From Antilocapra americana (Eukaryota; Chordata; Mammalia; Artiodactyla; Antilocapridae), in NCBI GenBank assembly GCA_007570785.1, contig ML661887.1:62001-126000 (forward strand): a stretch of DNA of 64,000 bases, read 5' to 3'. Below are positions 55,340 through 64,000 of this stretch, piece after piece. The translations under genes and the position numbers were made by a program. Under the pieces are notes generated by a model that ran no database searches, had not been told where the DNA came from, and worked only from the letters and a program-made list of their open reading frames with translations. The first letter of the stretch is position 1. The number at the start of each line of letters is the position of its first letter.

Positions 55340-55905
55340 CAGGCAGTTTAAGGTCATGATGAAAGGCACGGATTTTGGAGTCAGAGATACCTGGGTTGGG
55401 ACTTCAGTGGTTAAGAATTCGCCAGCCAAGGCAGGGGAAACAGGTTCAATCCCTGGTCTGGGATGATCCCAGATGCCTCAGAGCAGCAAAGCCCATGTGC
55501 CACAACTACCGAGCCCACACTCTAGAGCCCACGATCTGCAGCTACCGCAGCCGCACGCCTAGAGCCTGTGCTCAAGAGAAGCCACGGCAATGAGAAGCCT
55601 GTGCACCACAACTAGAGAGTAGCTCCCACTTGGCACTTGCTGCAACTAGAGAAAGCCCGCATGCAGCAATGAAGACTCAACACAGTCAAAAATAAATGTA
55701 AACAATGTTAAAAGATATGCCTGGGTTAGTGGTGGTTCTGCTGTTTATAAGCTGTATGCCCTTATTTGCCTTACTACTCCTTAGTTTCCCCATCTGTAAA
55801 ACGGAATAACAGTGATACCTACCTCACAGGATCCTGATAAGAACTAAATGAGATTGTGCATGCAAAGGGCTTAACAATTCCTTGCATATGCAGCAAGTGA
55901 TCAAT
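55340..55905 (+). repeat. MIR SINE, sense, split by a CHR SINE
   Basis: Left part 55340-55395 (GCACGGATTTTGGAGTCAG); right part 55715-55905 (TTTCCCCATCTGTAAAACGG, CTCACAGGATCCTGATAAG). The interrupting CHR duplicated the MIR segment around GATACCTGGGTTGG. Confidence 0.8.
55396..55712 (+). repeat. CHR-type SINE nested in MIR, sense
   Basis: GGGACTTCAGTGGTTAAGAA head, full CHR body, and A-rich tail (CAAAAATAAATG). Inserted into the MIR with a short imperfect direct repeat (about AGATACCTGGGTT / AGATATGCCTGGGTT). Confidence 0.9.
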
Positions 55906-55910
55906 GAACA

Positions 55911-56203
55911 TTCAGTTCAGTTCAGTCACTCAGTCGCGTTTGACTCTACAACCCCAAGGACTGCAGCACGCCAGGCCTCCCTGTCTATCACCAACTCCCA
56001 GAGTTTACTCAAACCCATGTCCATTGAGTCAGTGATGCCATCCAACCATCTCATTCTCTGTCGTCCCCTTCTCCTCCTGCCTTCAATCTTTCCCAACATC
56101 AGGGTCTTTTCAAATAAGTCAGCCCTTTGCATCAGGTGGCCAACATATTGGAGTTTCAGCTTCAACATCAGTCCTTCCAGTGAACAACCAGGACTGATCT
56201 CCT
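55911..56203 (-). repeat. BovB 3'-end fragment, antisense
   Basis: Three TTCAG units, then the full 3'-end order to ATCAGTCCTTCCAGTGAAC. Confidence 0.9.
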
Positions 56204-57655
56204 TTATTAGTTATTGTTATTATTGGCAATTACAAGATTGTAGGTAACATAAACACCTCATATAGAAACTACAGTTAGACAATGCAGGTGAATCAACTTT
56301 TGAGGCACCTCTATCCTAAATTCAGGGCAAATGGAGGTATGTATGGTGAAACACCATGTATGGTGGGTGGAAAACCTCTCCAAGAGCACGAGCAAGGTCA
56401 GGTCATGTAGCATGGAATTCTGAAAGTCTGCTCCCACAGGCTGCCTGGATCTCTAAGCAAATGAGAAGAATCATATCGACTTCCCCTCCGTTTTTGTTGA
56501 GAATCTGGCCCAAAGAAAAGTGTTTCAACAGAAACTGCCACAAGCAAAGGTTTATGTCAGAGGAAGAAGGCTGAGCCACCCTCTAGGGAGGAGCCGGGCC
56601 ATCCAGCCTTGTGTGACAGGTCAGAAAAAAGGAAGAAAATGATTCAGGGTTAGCTTTAACTCACTGCCTGATGAGGTCAAAAGCTGCTTCCCACAGGTAT
56701 CAAGCCAGAATCTTGAAAGAAGGAATTTCTCGGGGCTGAAGTAACCACAAAAAGATCCAACTGGTTTTCGTGGCGGGTAATGTTTATTTAACATCACATC
56801 CAGATGTCTACGCCGTGAGACACAGACATTGGCACCAGAACATGTTTATCCAAGTTTTCGTTGAACTCCAGACTGAGTTAGATACTGGGACAAATCAAAC
56901 TGAAACCAAATTGCAGGCCCCACCCTTATGAGGAAGGGCTGAAACTGGTCCCAGGGTTCAGAAAAAAGCGGACAAGAAACCAAAAGACGGGAATCATATG
57001 AGCAAGAAGCACTTGCCCGGCATTCTCAGCTGTTTTCCTATTCCCGGAAAAAAATACTAAGTCGTGGACATGGCAAAGTAATCAGGGGCTGTGTTAGGAT
57101 CTGGTTTCCTAGGTGAGCCAGGGACAGTGAGAAAGCCCCCTCCCTGGAATCACGTGGCTCCTTCCCATCACCAGGCAGCTAAGGAGACACTTTGCTTAGC
57201 AACCGCCCCTCCCTTCCCCCCCCCTCCCCCGCCCCCCAAACTGGCTTGACTGTTCTGAGTTCCTTTTTCTTGGTCTTTCTACTGAACTTAAGCATCAACA
57301 TCCTCTATTGGGGTGATGACTTCCTGTTCTGGCAAAGAAGTGGAAATGGTTTTAATGGTTGTTTTTTTGTTTGTTTTTACCCTGACTTTGGCTACAAACT
57401 TGGGTTTGTATTTTTAGGTTTTACTTCGGGTAGCAGGAGAGAAAACAAAGAGATCAGGCCAAGGGCTCCAGTAGAGAATCAGCTCAGGCCAACATTCACG
57501 TGACTTCTGGGGGATATTTCCAGTGCACTGCCCTAAGGGAAATTTCCATCAGTGTCCTTCCTGTGGAAAAAAAAAAAAAAAGAAGAAGAGGTATAAATAC
57601 AGGATTTCAGATAGGAGCCTCCATCAGCTAACAATCTGCATGGAGTCCCACTTAC
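56204..57655. other. Unassigned; probable intron with a C-rich tract
   Basis: On the minus strand this lies downstream of the splice donor of the exon at 57656-57945, so it is probably intron. A run of five C-tracts (57204-57237) is G4-capable on the minus strand. An A15 run lies at 57567-57581. No repeat recognised. Confidence 0.45.
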
Positions 57656-57945
57656 ATATGGGATAAACATTTCTCCACAGTTTGTTCGAAGCATCTGAAA
57701 AATCGTTTATTTGTAGCTTACTATTAAAGAGCTCTACAACTGAGAGGCTGTTATCTTTAAAATAGTCTATACATTTTGTTCTTCCTTCAATGGATAAAGG
57801 GTGAAGGGCTTGGAAAAGAGAGGACTCCACCTCACTTTGTATCACTCTACTTCCCACCAATGTGTAAACTATTCGGGCAAACTTTCTTTGGCAAACAGAA
57901 GGTACGTCTGAAAGAGCTGCAATAACTGGTGACAAAGTTTTCCCC
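57656..57945 (-). CDS. Probable internal coding exon, gene unknown
   Basis: The minus strand is open for the whole 290 bases between consensus splice sites: an acceptor reading TTTAATTTTCCAG with its AG at 57946-57947, and a donor GTAAGT at 57650-57655. Reading begins one base into the exon and gives 96 codons plus one base, starting GKTLSPVIAALSDVP. There is no initiating ATG in frame near the start, which suits an internal exon. If the donor is not used, the frame meets a stop at 57624-57626. The peptide is balanced in composition and looks helical (RKFARIVYTL, SLFQALHPL, SVVELFNSK), in the manner of an alpha-helical repeat protein, but I do not recognise it and assign no function. The remaining exons lie outside the window or are not recognisable. 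Confidence 0.55.
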
Positions 57946-58399
57946 CTGGAAAATTAAAGCAAATAATTTTGCTGTTAAATCTTTGTCCCTGAAGTCACAT
58001 GGCAATCTGGAGTGACTTGCCATCAGAGAAATTGCAAAAGTGGGTCCAACGTGCTTGGAGTGAGGTTAGGAAACAGAATGTTTGACTGAAAAGATAAGAC
58101 AGCAAACTAAGTCTTTGTTTTCTGTGGAATGAGCACAGAGATAATTTTCTAGATACTTGGTTTTTAAAGATTGCCTTTGTGTGAATGGGGCATACCAGGG
58201 TATAAGACTAGAGTCATATCCTAGAAACAGGGAATCCTGCTGGGCTGTCTATGTTCTCAGGGTGCCTCCTGTGGGTCTCAAATAAATGCTATGAGATCCA
58301 GAGTGGAGACTGGATATTTGGGGTGACAATCATCTTGGAGTGTTTGTTCTCATATGCAGACATTAGAGGGGGATTGGAAACCTGTTGTCTACCAGAGGC
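57946..58399. other. Unassigned; probable intron of the minus-strand gene
   Basis: No repeat recognised. The acceptor's pyrimidine-rich stretch and possible branch-site A lie in the first 40 bases. Confidence 0.4.
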
Positions 58400-58605
58400 A
58401 AAGCCCTCAGTGGTTAGGGCTGCAGGCTCTAACCTGTGTCAGCTGGTCTGGGTTACAATCTGGGTACTGCCATCCACTAGCCAATAATTTTTGATGTTTC
58501 ATTTTCTTCATCTATCAGATGGAGATTATTCTATGGCTAATATCCATCAAGGGCCTTGAAGGATAAATGAGGTGGCGCATGCATACACTTTAGCATGGCC
58601 TCAGC
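58400..58605 (+). repeat. MIR SINE, sense
   Basis: CCTCAGTGGTTAGGGCTGCA, GGTCTGGGTTACAATCTGGG, CTTCATCTATCAGATGGAGA. Confidence 0.75.
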
Positions 58606-59100
58606 TACATACTAAAAGTGAATTTGACACGAGACTCTCCACAGTCTCCTGAAGGCCATGTGCAAGGAGATGATGTCAGGGGAGGACCAAGTTTAATTCA
58701 CAAGGGCATTAAAGACCAGTTTCAAGCAGGCTTGAGACCAAAGATGTCAATTTGTGGAATTGCCCCTTCATTTTTTTAAAGACAAGGTGCTTTGTAGATA
58801 GTAAAGATTTGGGGGATCTTCTTAAAGTAAAAATGTTTTAAGTGTCAACAAATTTTTCTTAAGGGTGATACCAAAAATACCACGAAGGGGTGACCCATTC
58901 TTCACCACTATATATTGGACATGGGTATAGGCTTCTAGAATAGATGGGTAGAAATGTTTCTTGTGTGTGAAACTCTCAAGACATGACAAATGTTCAAAGT
59001 CATATTATTTATTCTCACTACAATATGTTTTAGACCATTGTCTGGCAGAAAGTTTGCAGTGTAAATAAACTCCTTCATGTATTCATCATTTATTCAACCA
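58606..59100. other. Unassigned sequence, no gene seen
   Basis: No repeat family or exon recognised. Confidence 0.4.
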
Positions 59101-59225
59101 CAGTGTGCTAAGCACCCCTTTGTGTGCCAGGAACAATTCTAGGTTCTGGATTAATCCATCAGGGAACACGTCCCTGTCCTCGTAGAGTTGACTTTGTGTA
59201 AATACTTCTAATCAGAGGCAAGCAG
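59101..59225 (+). repeat. Short copy of the unnamed ancient repeat
   Basis: GTGTGCCAGGAACAATTCTA and CGTCCCTGTCCTCGTAGAG follow the start of the element at 22262-23525. Confidence 0.45.
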
Positions 59226-59407
59226 AAATCACCTAAGTTAATGGGCATTTCTTTGGATTGTTTCCTGGGCTAGTGGTAAATTAACTAAGCAAGAGGAATT
59301 CAAACGCTCTGTGAATGGAATGATGTCCAGGCATTTGGAAGGTGAATGTAAACTCCAAGGTGGCTCCTTTGAGGGAGGAGCCTCTCTCTCCAGGAGTGAG
59401 GATTTGT

Positions 59408-59620
59408 GCTCAGTCGCTTCAGTCATGGCCAACTCTGCAACCCCATGGACTGTAGCCTGCCAGGCTCCTCTGTCCATGGGGATTCTCCAAGCAAGAATAC
59501 CAGAGTGGGTTGCCATGTCCTTCTCCAGGGGATCTTCCCAACACAGAGATTGAACCCAGGTGTCTCCTGGGTTGTCTCCTGCATTGCACGTAGATTAATT
59601 TACTGCTGAGCCACACGAGG
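59408..59620 (-). repeat. Bov-tA SINE, antisense
   Basis: GCTCAGTCGCTTCAGTCATG through the reverse tRNA-Glu head near 59605. GTGTCTCCTGGGTTGTCTCC is a small internal duplication. Confidence 0.9.
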
Positions 59621-62139
59621 ACTTGAGTCTTTCTCTCCATCAATAGGCTAAGTTTTGAAAACAGACTAAGGACAACTCAAGTGGCCATGTGGGGTTTAGA
59701 GACAATTTCCTCCCCATGGCATTTCCCAAAGAGTGGCTGTTTGCTTGGCAGTGTGTGAGGACAGGTCCAAAAGGAAAGTATGGGAGGCATGCATCTTATG
59801 GGCAGGAAAAAAATTTGCAGAGGGAAAGGTCTGAGCAGGGGACTCCCGCAGGCCTGGCTGAGACTCCTGCTCCTTCTGCGGCTGGAGATCTCGATGCCAA
59901 AATGTCTGCGAGGAGGAGGAGTAGACAGTAGCTGGCGGCTGAGTCCTCCGGGGCACTCCACTCTAAGCCACAGAAGCTAGTTCTGGTCATCAAGCAGAGG
60001 TATTTAGGAAAAGGAAATCAGCTAGCTTGCAGAATCGGCGGGAGCCTGAAGAATCAATCTCAAGGAACAGCCTCCAAATCTGTACTACAGAAATGCCCTG
60101 ATAAAGAGGCTGCTGCTTTGTGGCTGCTCTACCAAGAGGCAACCAACACTAGCAGACAACTGATACCATTTCTATCCCCTTCTGAAAAAAAAAAAAACAA
60201 CCCTCAATTATCCCCTTGCCAGTGATATGATTTCCACCCAGAGCCTTTTTCCTTAAAGTCCTCACTTCCACATCAAATGTATTGTTTGGTGGAACTCAGC
60301 TCATACCCCTATACCCTAACTGCAGAGGAGTTTGGGAACTGATTTTCCTGGTTTCTTCCTAATGAAAGTAGGGCTCATAAAGCTGGAATTTCCCAAAAGA
60401 GCAAAGGTGGGTTAAAAAGTTGCTGGACAGCCAGGAGACATTGCAATCGTCTCTTTCAATCGACCCTTTCGCCAACCCAAGGCCATCGCACGCCGCCCGC
60501 CAATGCTGAGCTCAATATCAACTACAACAAAATTCTCTTCCTAACACAGTTCAGGGTGTCCAGATGGAAGCTCAAACAGCTCCTCTGCCTGAAATGGGTA
60601 TAACCCAAACTCAAGCAGTAGTGGGCCCTCAAAAGTAAAGAATAAGGCGTAATGGGAGCCATCTCATCTTTTATTGGAGAAAACTGGCAAGCAGTGTTTA
60701 TGGTGTGAAGCCTTCAGGGGGCATTTTGTGTGTGTGACTAAGGAACTATCAAGCTCTCACTGGGGACCTCTCCTTTCTAGCTACTTAATTCCACAGTCTC
60801 CTGCCAGAAAGGAGTATCCCAGAATCCTCTCTCCTCTAGCCGCAAACACTCAAAACGCAATTGTCCAGAACATCACGCGTGTTATGAATCCAAGCTGGGA
60901 GCACTGATGTTTCTGTGCCAGGCAGCTGTGAGCCAGTCAAGTTCTCTTTCGGGGCTCACAGTCTCCCAGGTTCTCTCTGCATCCATTTGCCCCTAAGTGG
61001 CTCTCTGGGAAAGGACCACAGTCAAGTGTGAGGTCATTCATCCTTATCTGTTTACTGTGGAGTCCTGCCGCCCCTGACGGTCCCACAGGGAGGTGTCCTG
61101 TGACCAGTCTGGGGAGGTTGCCCCACAGTTTCTCAGGAACTGGCAGTGAAACAGGTACTAGCATCCAGTTCTTCACTTCCCTGAGATGGTGCCGCTTGCT
61201 CCAGGATATTTGCATTTAGTAGAGGACAGAGACTGAAGCCAGAGGACTGGGTTTCCTCTTGTGAAACCTCAATCACCTTTGAGCCCCTGTGCTAATTATC
61301 ACTGAAACACAGCACAATGTTTCTCAGGAAGCCACCCGGAAGGGAAAGGTGAGCCGTGTGGGCAGTCCCGTGGCGTCCACGCCTGGATGAACGCCTGATG
61401 CCCTCGGCTCACAGGCCGTCAGGAACACGGGGCTAAGGGAGGAAGGGAGACCATCTGGAACTTCACTTTCTGGCATCTCTCACCCCCTCACGCTCAGAGA
61501 AACACTGGCCTCCGTCCCCGCCAGCCAAGTTCAGGTTCTGTTACCATCTCAGCTGAGCAAAGGGCGTGCTGGAGAAGAATCCATGTGGTTTTTCAAGTTC
61601 CCTTCAGTTTAAAATCAGGGAGTTGCACATTATGGTCCTGGGAGCCCTCTCGGCCAGGCTGGAAACCCTGTGAGAAGGTGGGCAGAGGCGGGGTCCCCGC
61701 TGAGGAGAAAGGTCCAGTCAGGGCTTAGACGTCAGGGGCTGTGAGCGCATCTTCTAATCAGAACCTAGAACGGGAGCCGTCAAGGCCCCAGTGCCAATAG
61801 CCCAGATGTTCTGACGACAGCGAGAGTTTGTTCATCACAACAGGAGGGGAACATTCTCAGACTCTCGGGCTTGGGGCCGTCTGGCTTCATGTTCTCTGCA
61901 CTGCTCTCTGCTCGTTCAGTATTCCGAGCTAAAAGCAAGGCATGGACTCGCCAACCAGCGGACTTTCTCGCTGCATTTCTACACCTGTCACCTCAGTCGG
62001 ACTCCCCAACCCCGTCACTCAGCTGAACAAATACTGCAAATTTAATCTGAACTTGAGTTTTCCAAGAAGTGTCTTCATCTGAGTCTAAGACTAATGTCAA
62101 TCTATTAAGCATATTATACATTATGCAAAAATGTATGGT
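59621..62139. other. Unassigned 2.5 kb, no gene seen
   Basis: The longest stretch here with no recognised repeat. ORFs of up to 94 codons on both strands have no domain or splice context. It may hold unrecognised introns or UTR of the minus-strand gene. An A12-13 run lies at 60186-60198. Confidence 0.4.
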
Positions 62140-62337
62140 GTTAGTCACTACGTGGTGTCCAGCTGTTTGCGACCCCATGGACTATAGCCCTTGAGGCTCT
62201 TCTATCTGTGAGATTTCTCCCAGCAAGAACACTGGAGTGGGTTGCCGTTTCCTTCTCCAGGGGAATCTTCCCAACCCAGGGATCAGACCCTGGCTCTACC
62301 TGCATGATGGGCAGAATCTTTACTGTCTGAGCCAAAT
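62140..62337 (-). repeat. Bov-tA SINE, antisense
   Basis: TGTTAGTCACTACGTGGTGT through CTTTACTGTCTGAGCC, with a diverged head. Confidence 0.85.
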
Positions 62338-63029
62338 AACCATATGTAAGCTGTGGCCCGCCTGGTACCGTTTCGGAATAAAACCATGATGTATGAAAGC
62401 CCGTCAGCCCCCAGGAAGCGATTCTATTTGACTCGAGTCCTGTGCCTGTATTCCTTAACAGCCATAAAGGAGGTGGGTGTCTGGACAACTCTGCTCACAG
62501 TGCTTCTCTCTTCTATCAGCACATGATCCAGCTTCTTTTTCCTCTGAAATCTTGGAGGAAACTCTCCAATACTAGTCTGGGCATTTCTTTTCCCCCCACT
62601 CCTTATGCTTTCTGCCCTACGGAAGCTCCTGGGAGCCTGTCTTGGCAACACAGGACCCTGGGAACGGTGAGGGAGGGCAGCGCTCATACAGTGGGATAGG
62701 ACTTCTTGCACTGGATCAAAGCTAACGAAGCATATAAGAGTTCATTCCCTGCCCACAGGGGCCACTTCCACCTGCCCTCCCATTCTGCAAAATACTATTT
62801 TCTAGATTTGTGGTAGCACCTCAGGTAAAGAGCAGAAGGTGGGGTGACATGTGTGGGACAGAGGGAGAAGAAATACCAAGACCTAAGAAAGACTGTTGCT
62901 GTGAGCTGGAGATGGACATTATCGGTGTGAAACAGGAGGAGAGGGGGGAGTCACGGTGATGCTGCCTGGCCGAGGTCAGTCTGCTATCAGTGATGGCGGG
63001 GCAGCCTCAGTAAATAGTGACAACAGTGT
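62338..63029. other. Unassigned sequence, no gene seen
   Basis: No repeat family or exon recognised. Confidence 0.4.
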
Positions 63030-63225
63030 TCATCTCTACTGGGCTGAGTGTGTTGGGTACTTTACACAAGACATTCCATTTATTCCTCACAACAACTCTT
63101 CAAGGTAAGAGCCTCTGTTGTCAGGGGGAAACTTAAAGCTCAGAGAGATTAAAACCACTGGGAAGTGGTGGAGCTGGGATTTGAACCTGGGTAGAATGAC
63201 TCAGAGACCATGCTTAATTTCCACC
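63030..63225 (-). repeat. MIR SINE, antisense
   Basis: CTCACAACAACTCTTCAAGG, AAACTTAAAGCTCAGAGAGA and GGAGCTGGGATTTGAACCTG: a clear reverse MIR. Confidence 0.85.
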
Positions 63226-64000
63226 CAGGCTTTACTGTTTCCTGACAAAGGAAGGTTCCATTTGGGAGCATGGAAAGAGGCTCAAACAAGGCCCCTGGTG
63301 TGTGGGCAGGACTGATGTTTTCGGCATGAAGAAAGATAGGAGCTGGGGGAAATCCTACTCGTCACAAGACATGCTGCTTTAGGAAGTGCTGCATCGGCAT
63401 GATCTCAGCCTAGCCAACGGTTGCAACAAACACCCCAGGAGAGGAAGGCCTGAACACGGAAGTTTACTTCCTGCTCACACCAGCTCTCATCAGACAGGCC
63501 CGGTCAGGCAGCTCTCCTGGGCTTCTCTTCCACACAGTGACCTGGGGACCCAGGCCCCTGCCCCTTAGTGATGGAGGTGATGAGACAGTGAGGGGACACC
63601 AGCCACTTTACCAGAAAGCGTCTCATCCCTGAGGCTCACGTTCCACCGGCCAGAATCAACTACCTGGGTGGACTGGGGGCTCAGAAATGTAGCCCCTGGC
63701 GAGTCAGCTGCTTCTTAACAGCAACTCTACACTCTAGGAGAAGACCGTGGCTCCTCAGGGATCCACCAGCCATTCCATTCACAGGCACAGTTGACAGAGT
63801 GGAGAGTGACACGATGGCCTAGTGAATGACACTGGTGAATGATGCTGGAATTTCGGCATACTATGGGCTGCGCTGGAAGTGGGATGCTCCAGGGACTTTG
63901 ATGGGGGCTTCTCTCAAGCAGCAGACCCTGGAGGCCAAGCCCATTCTGCAAGCATCTGTGGCTGTTGAATCTTGGCCAAGGCTCCCAGATTGGGGTCTGC
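63226..64000. other. Unassigned sequence to the window end
   Basis: No repeat family or exon recognised. Confidence 0.4.

Noticed and set aside
5222..56203. CRISPR-like array from many near-identical repeats
   Set aside because: The copies are dispersed BovB and SINE insertions in both orientations, kilobases apart, in a mammalian genome.
60937..61215. 92-codon minus-strand ORF as a further exon of the gene at 57656
   Set aside because: I could not place convincing acceptor and donor sites at phases matching the neighbouring exon.
7911..63225. tRNA genes suggested by A/B-box-like sequences
   Set aside because: All such sequences sit in the tRNA-derived heads of Bov-tA, CHR or MIR SINEs; none folds as an intact tRNA with proper ends.
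1..64000. Endogenous retrovirus or LTR element
   Set aside because: No gag/pol/env-like frame, primer-binding site or paired LTRs were seen; the RT sequence present is of the RTE LINE type.

Overview
This window is nuclear DNA from a ruminant, most likely a bovid. The evidence is the repeat content: BovB (RTE-type) LINE copies in both orientations, many tRNA-Glu-headed Bov-tA/BovA SINEs, one dimeric Bov-A2, and cetartiodactyl CHR-type SINEs, over a background of older mammalian repeats (L1, L2, MIR, MER2, MER5A and other hAT-Charlie elements). I cannot name the species. There is no sign of microbial DNA, and no operon, CRISPR array, tRNA or rRNA gene.

Region by region. 1-5.7 kb: an antisense L1 end, an old sense L1 and otherwise plain sequence, probably the 5' intron of the small gene that follows. 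5.72-7.71 kb: the clearest gene in the window, a terminal exon carrying a complete 70-codon ORF for a single-pass membrane microprotein, with a splice acceptor, strong start context, long 3' UTR and two poly(A) signals. 7.9-18.5 kb: a repeat-dense stretch with SINEs nested in L1 and a very small L1 nested in a SINE. 18.5-39 kb: more GC-rich, rich in MIR and L2, with several candidate conserved non-coding blocks, a 30-bp perfect palindrome at 24.3 kb and a 13-bp inverted repeat at 37.3 kb. 39-48.5 kb: a cluster of BovB fragments. One long antisense copy retains most of its reverse transcriptase but has a changed catalytic motif and a nonsense codon. The sense pieces lack the central RT block, and their opposite orientations form inverted repeats. 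48.5-57.6 kb: SINEs, L1 and L2 remnants and unassigned sequence. 57.66-57.95 kb: a probable internal coding exon on the minus strand, bounded by consensus splice sites, from a gene I do not recognise. 58-64 kb: mostly unassigned sequence with MIR and Bov-tA copies.

The two gene traces point in opposite directions and nothing shows that they act together. I found no new multi-gene system. The points that deserve follow-up are the microprotein, the unidentified minus-strand exon, the palindrome cluster and the BovB rearrangement. Family names rest on reading the sequence against remembered consensus patterns, so repeat edges are approximate, usually within 5-30 bases.
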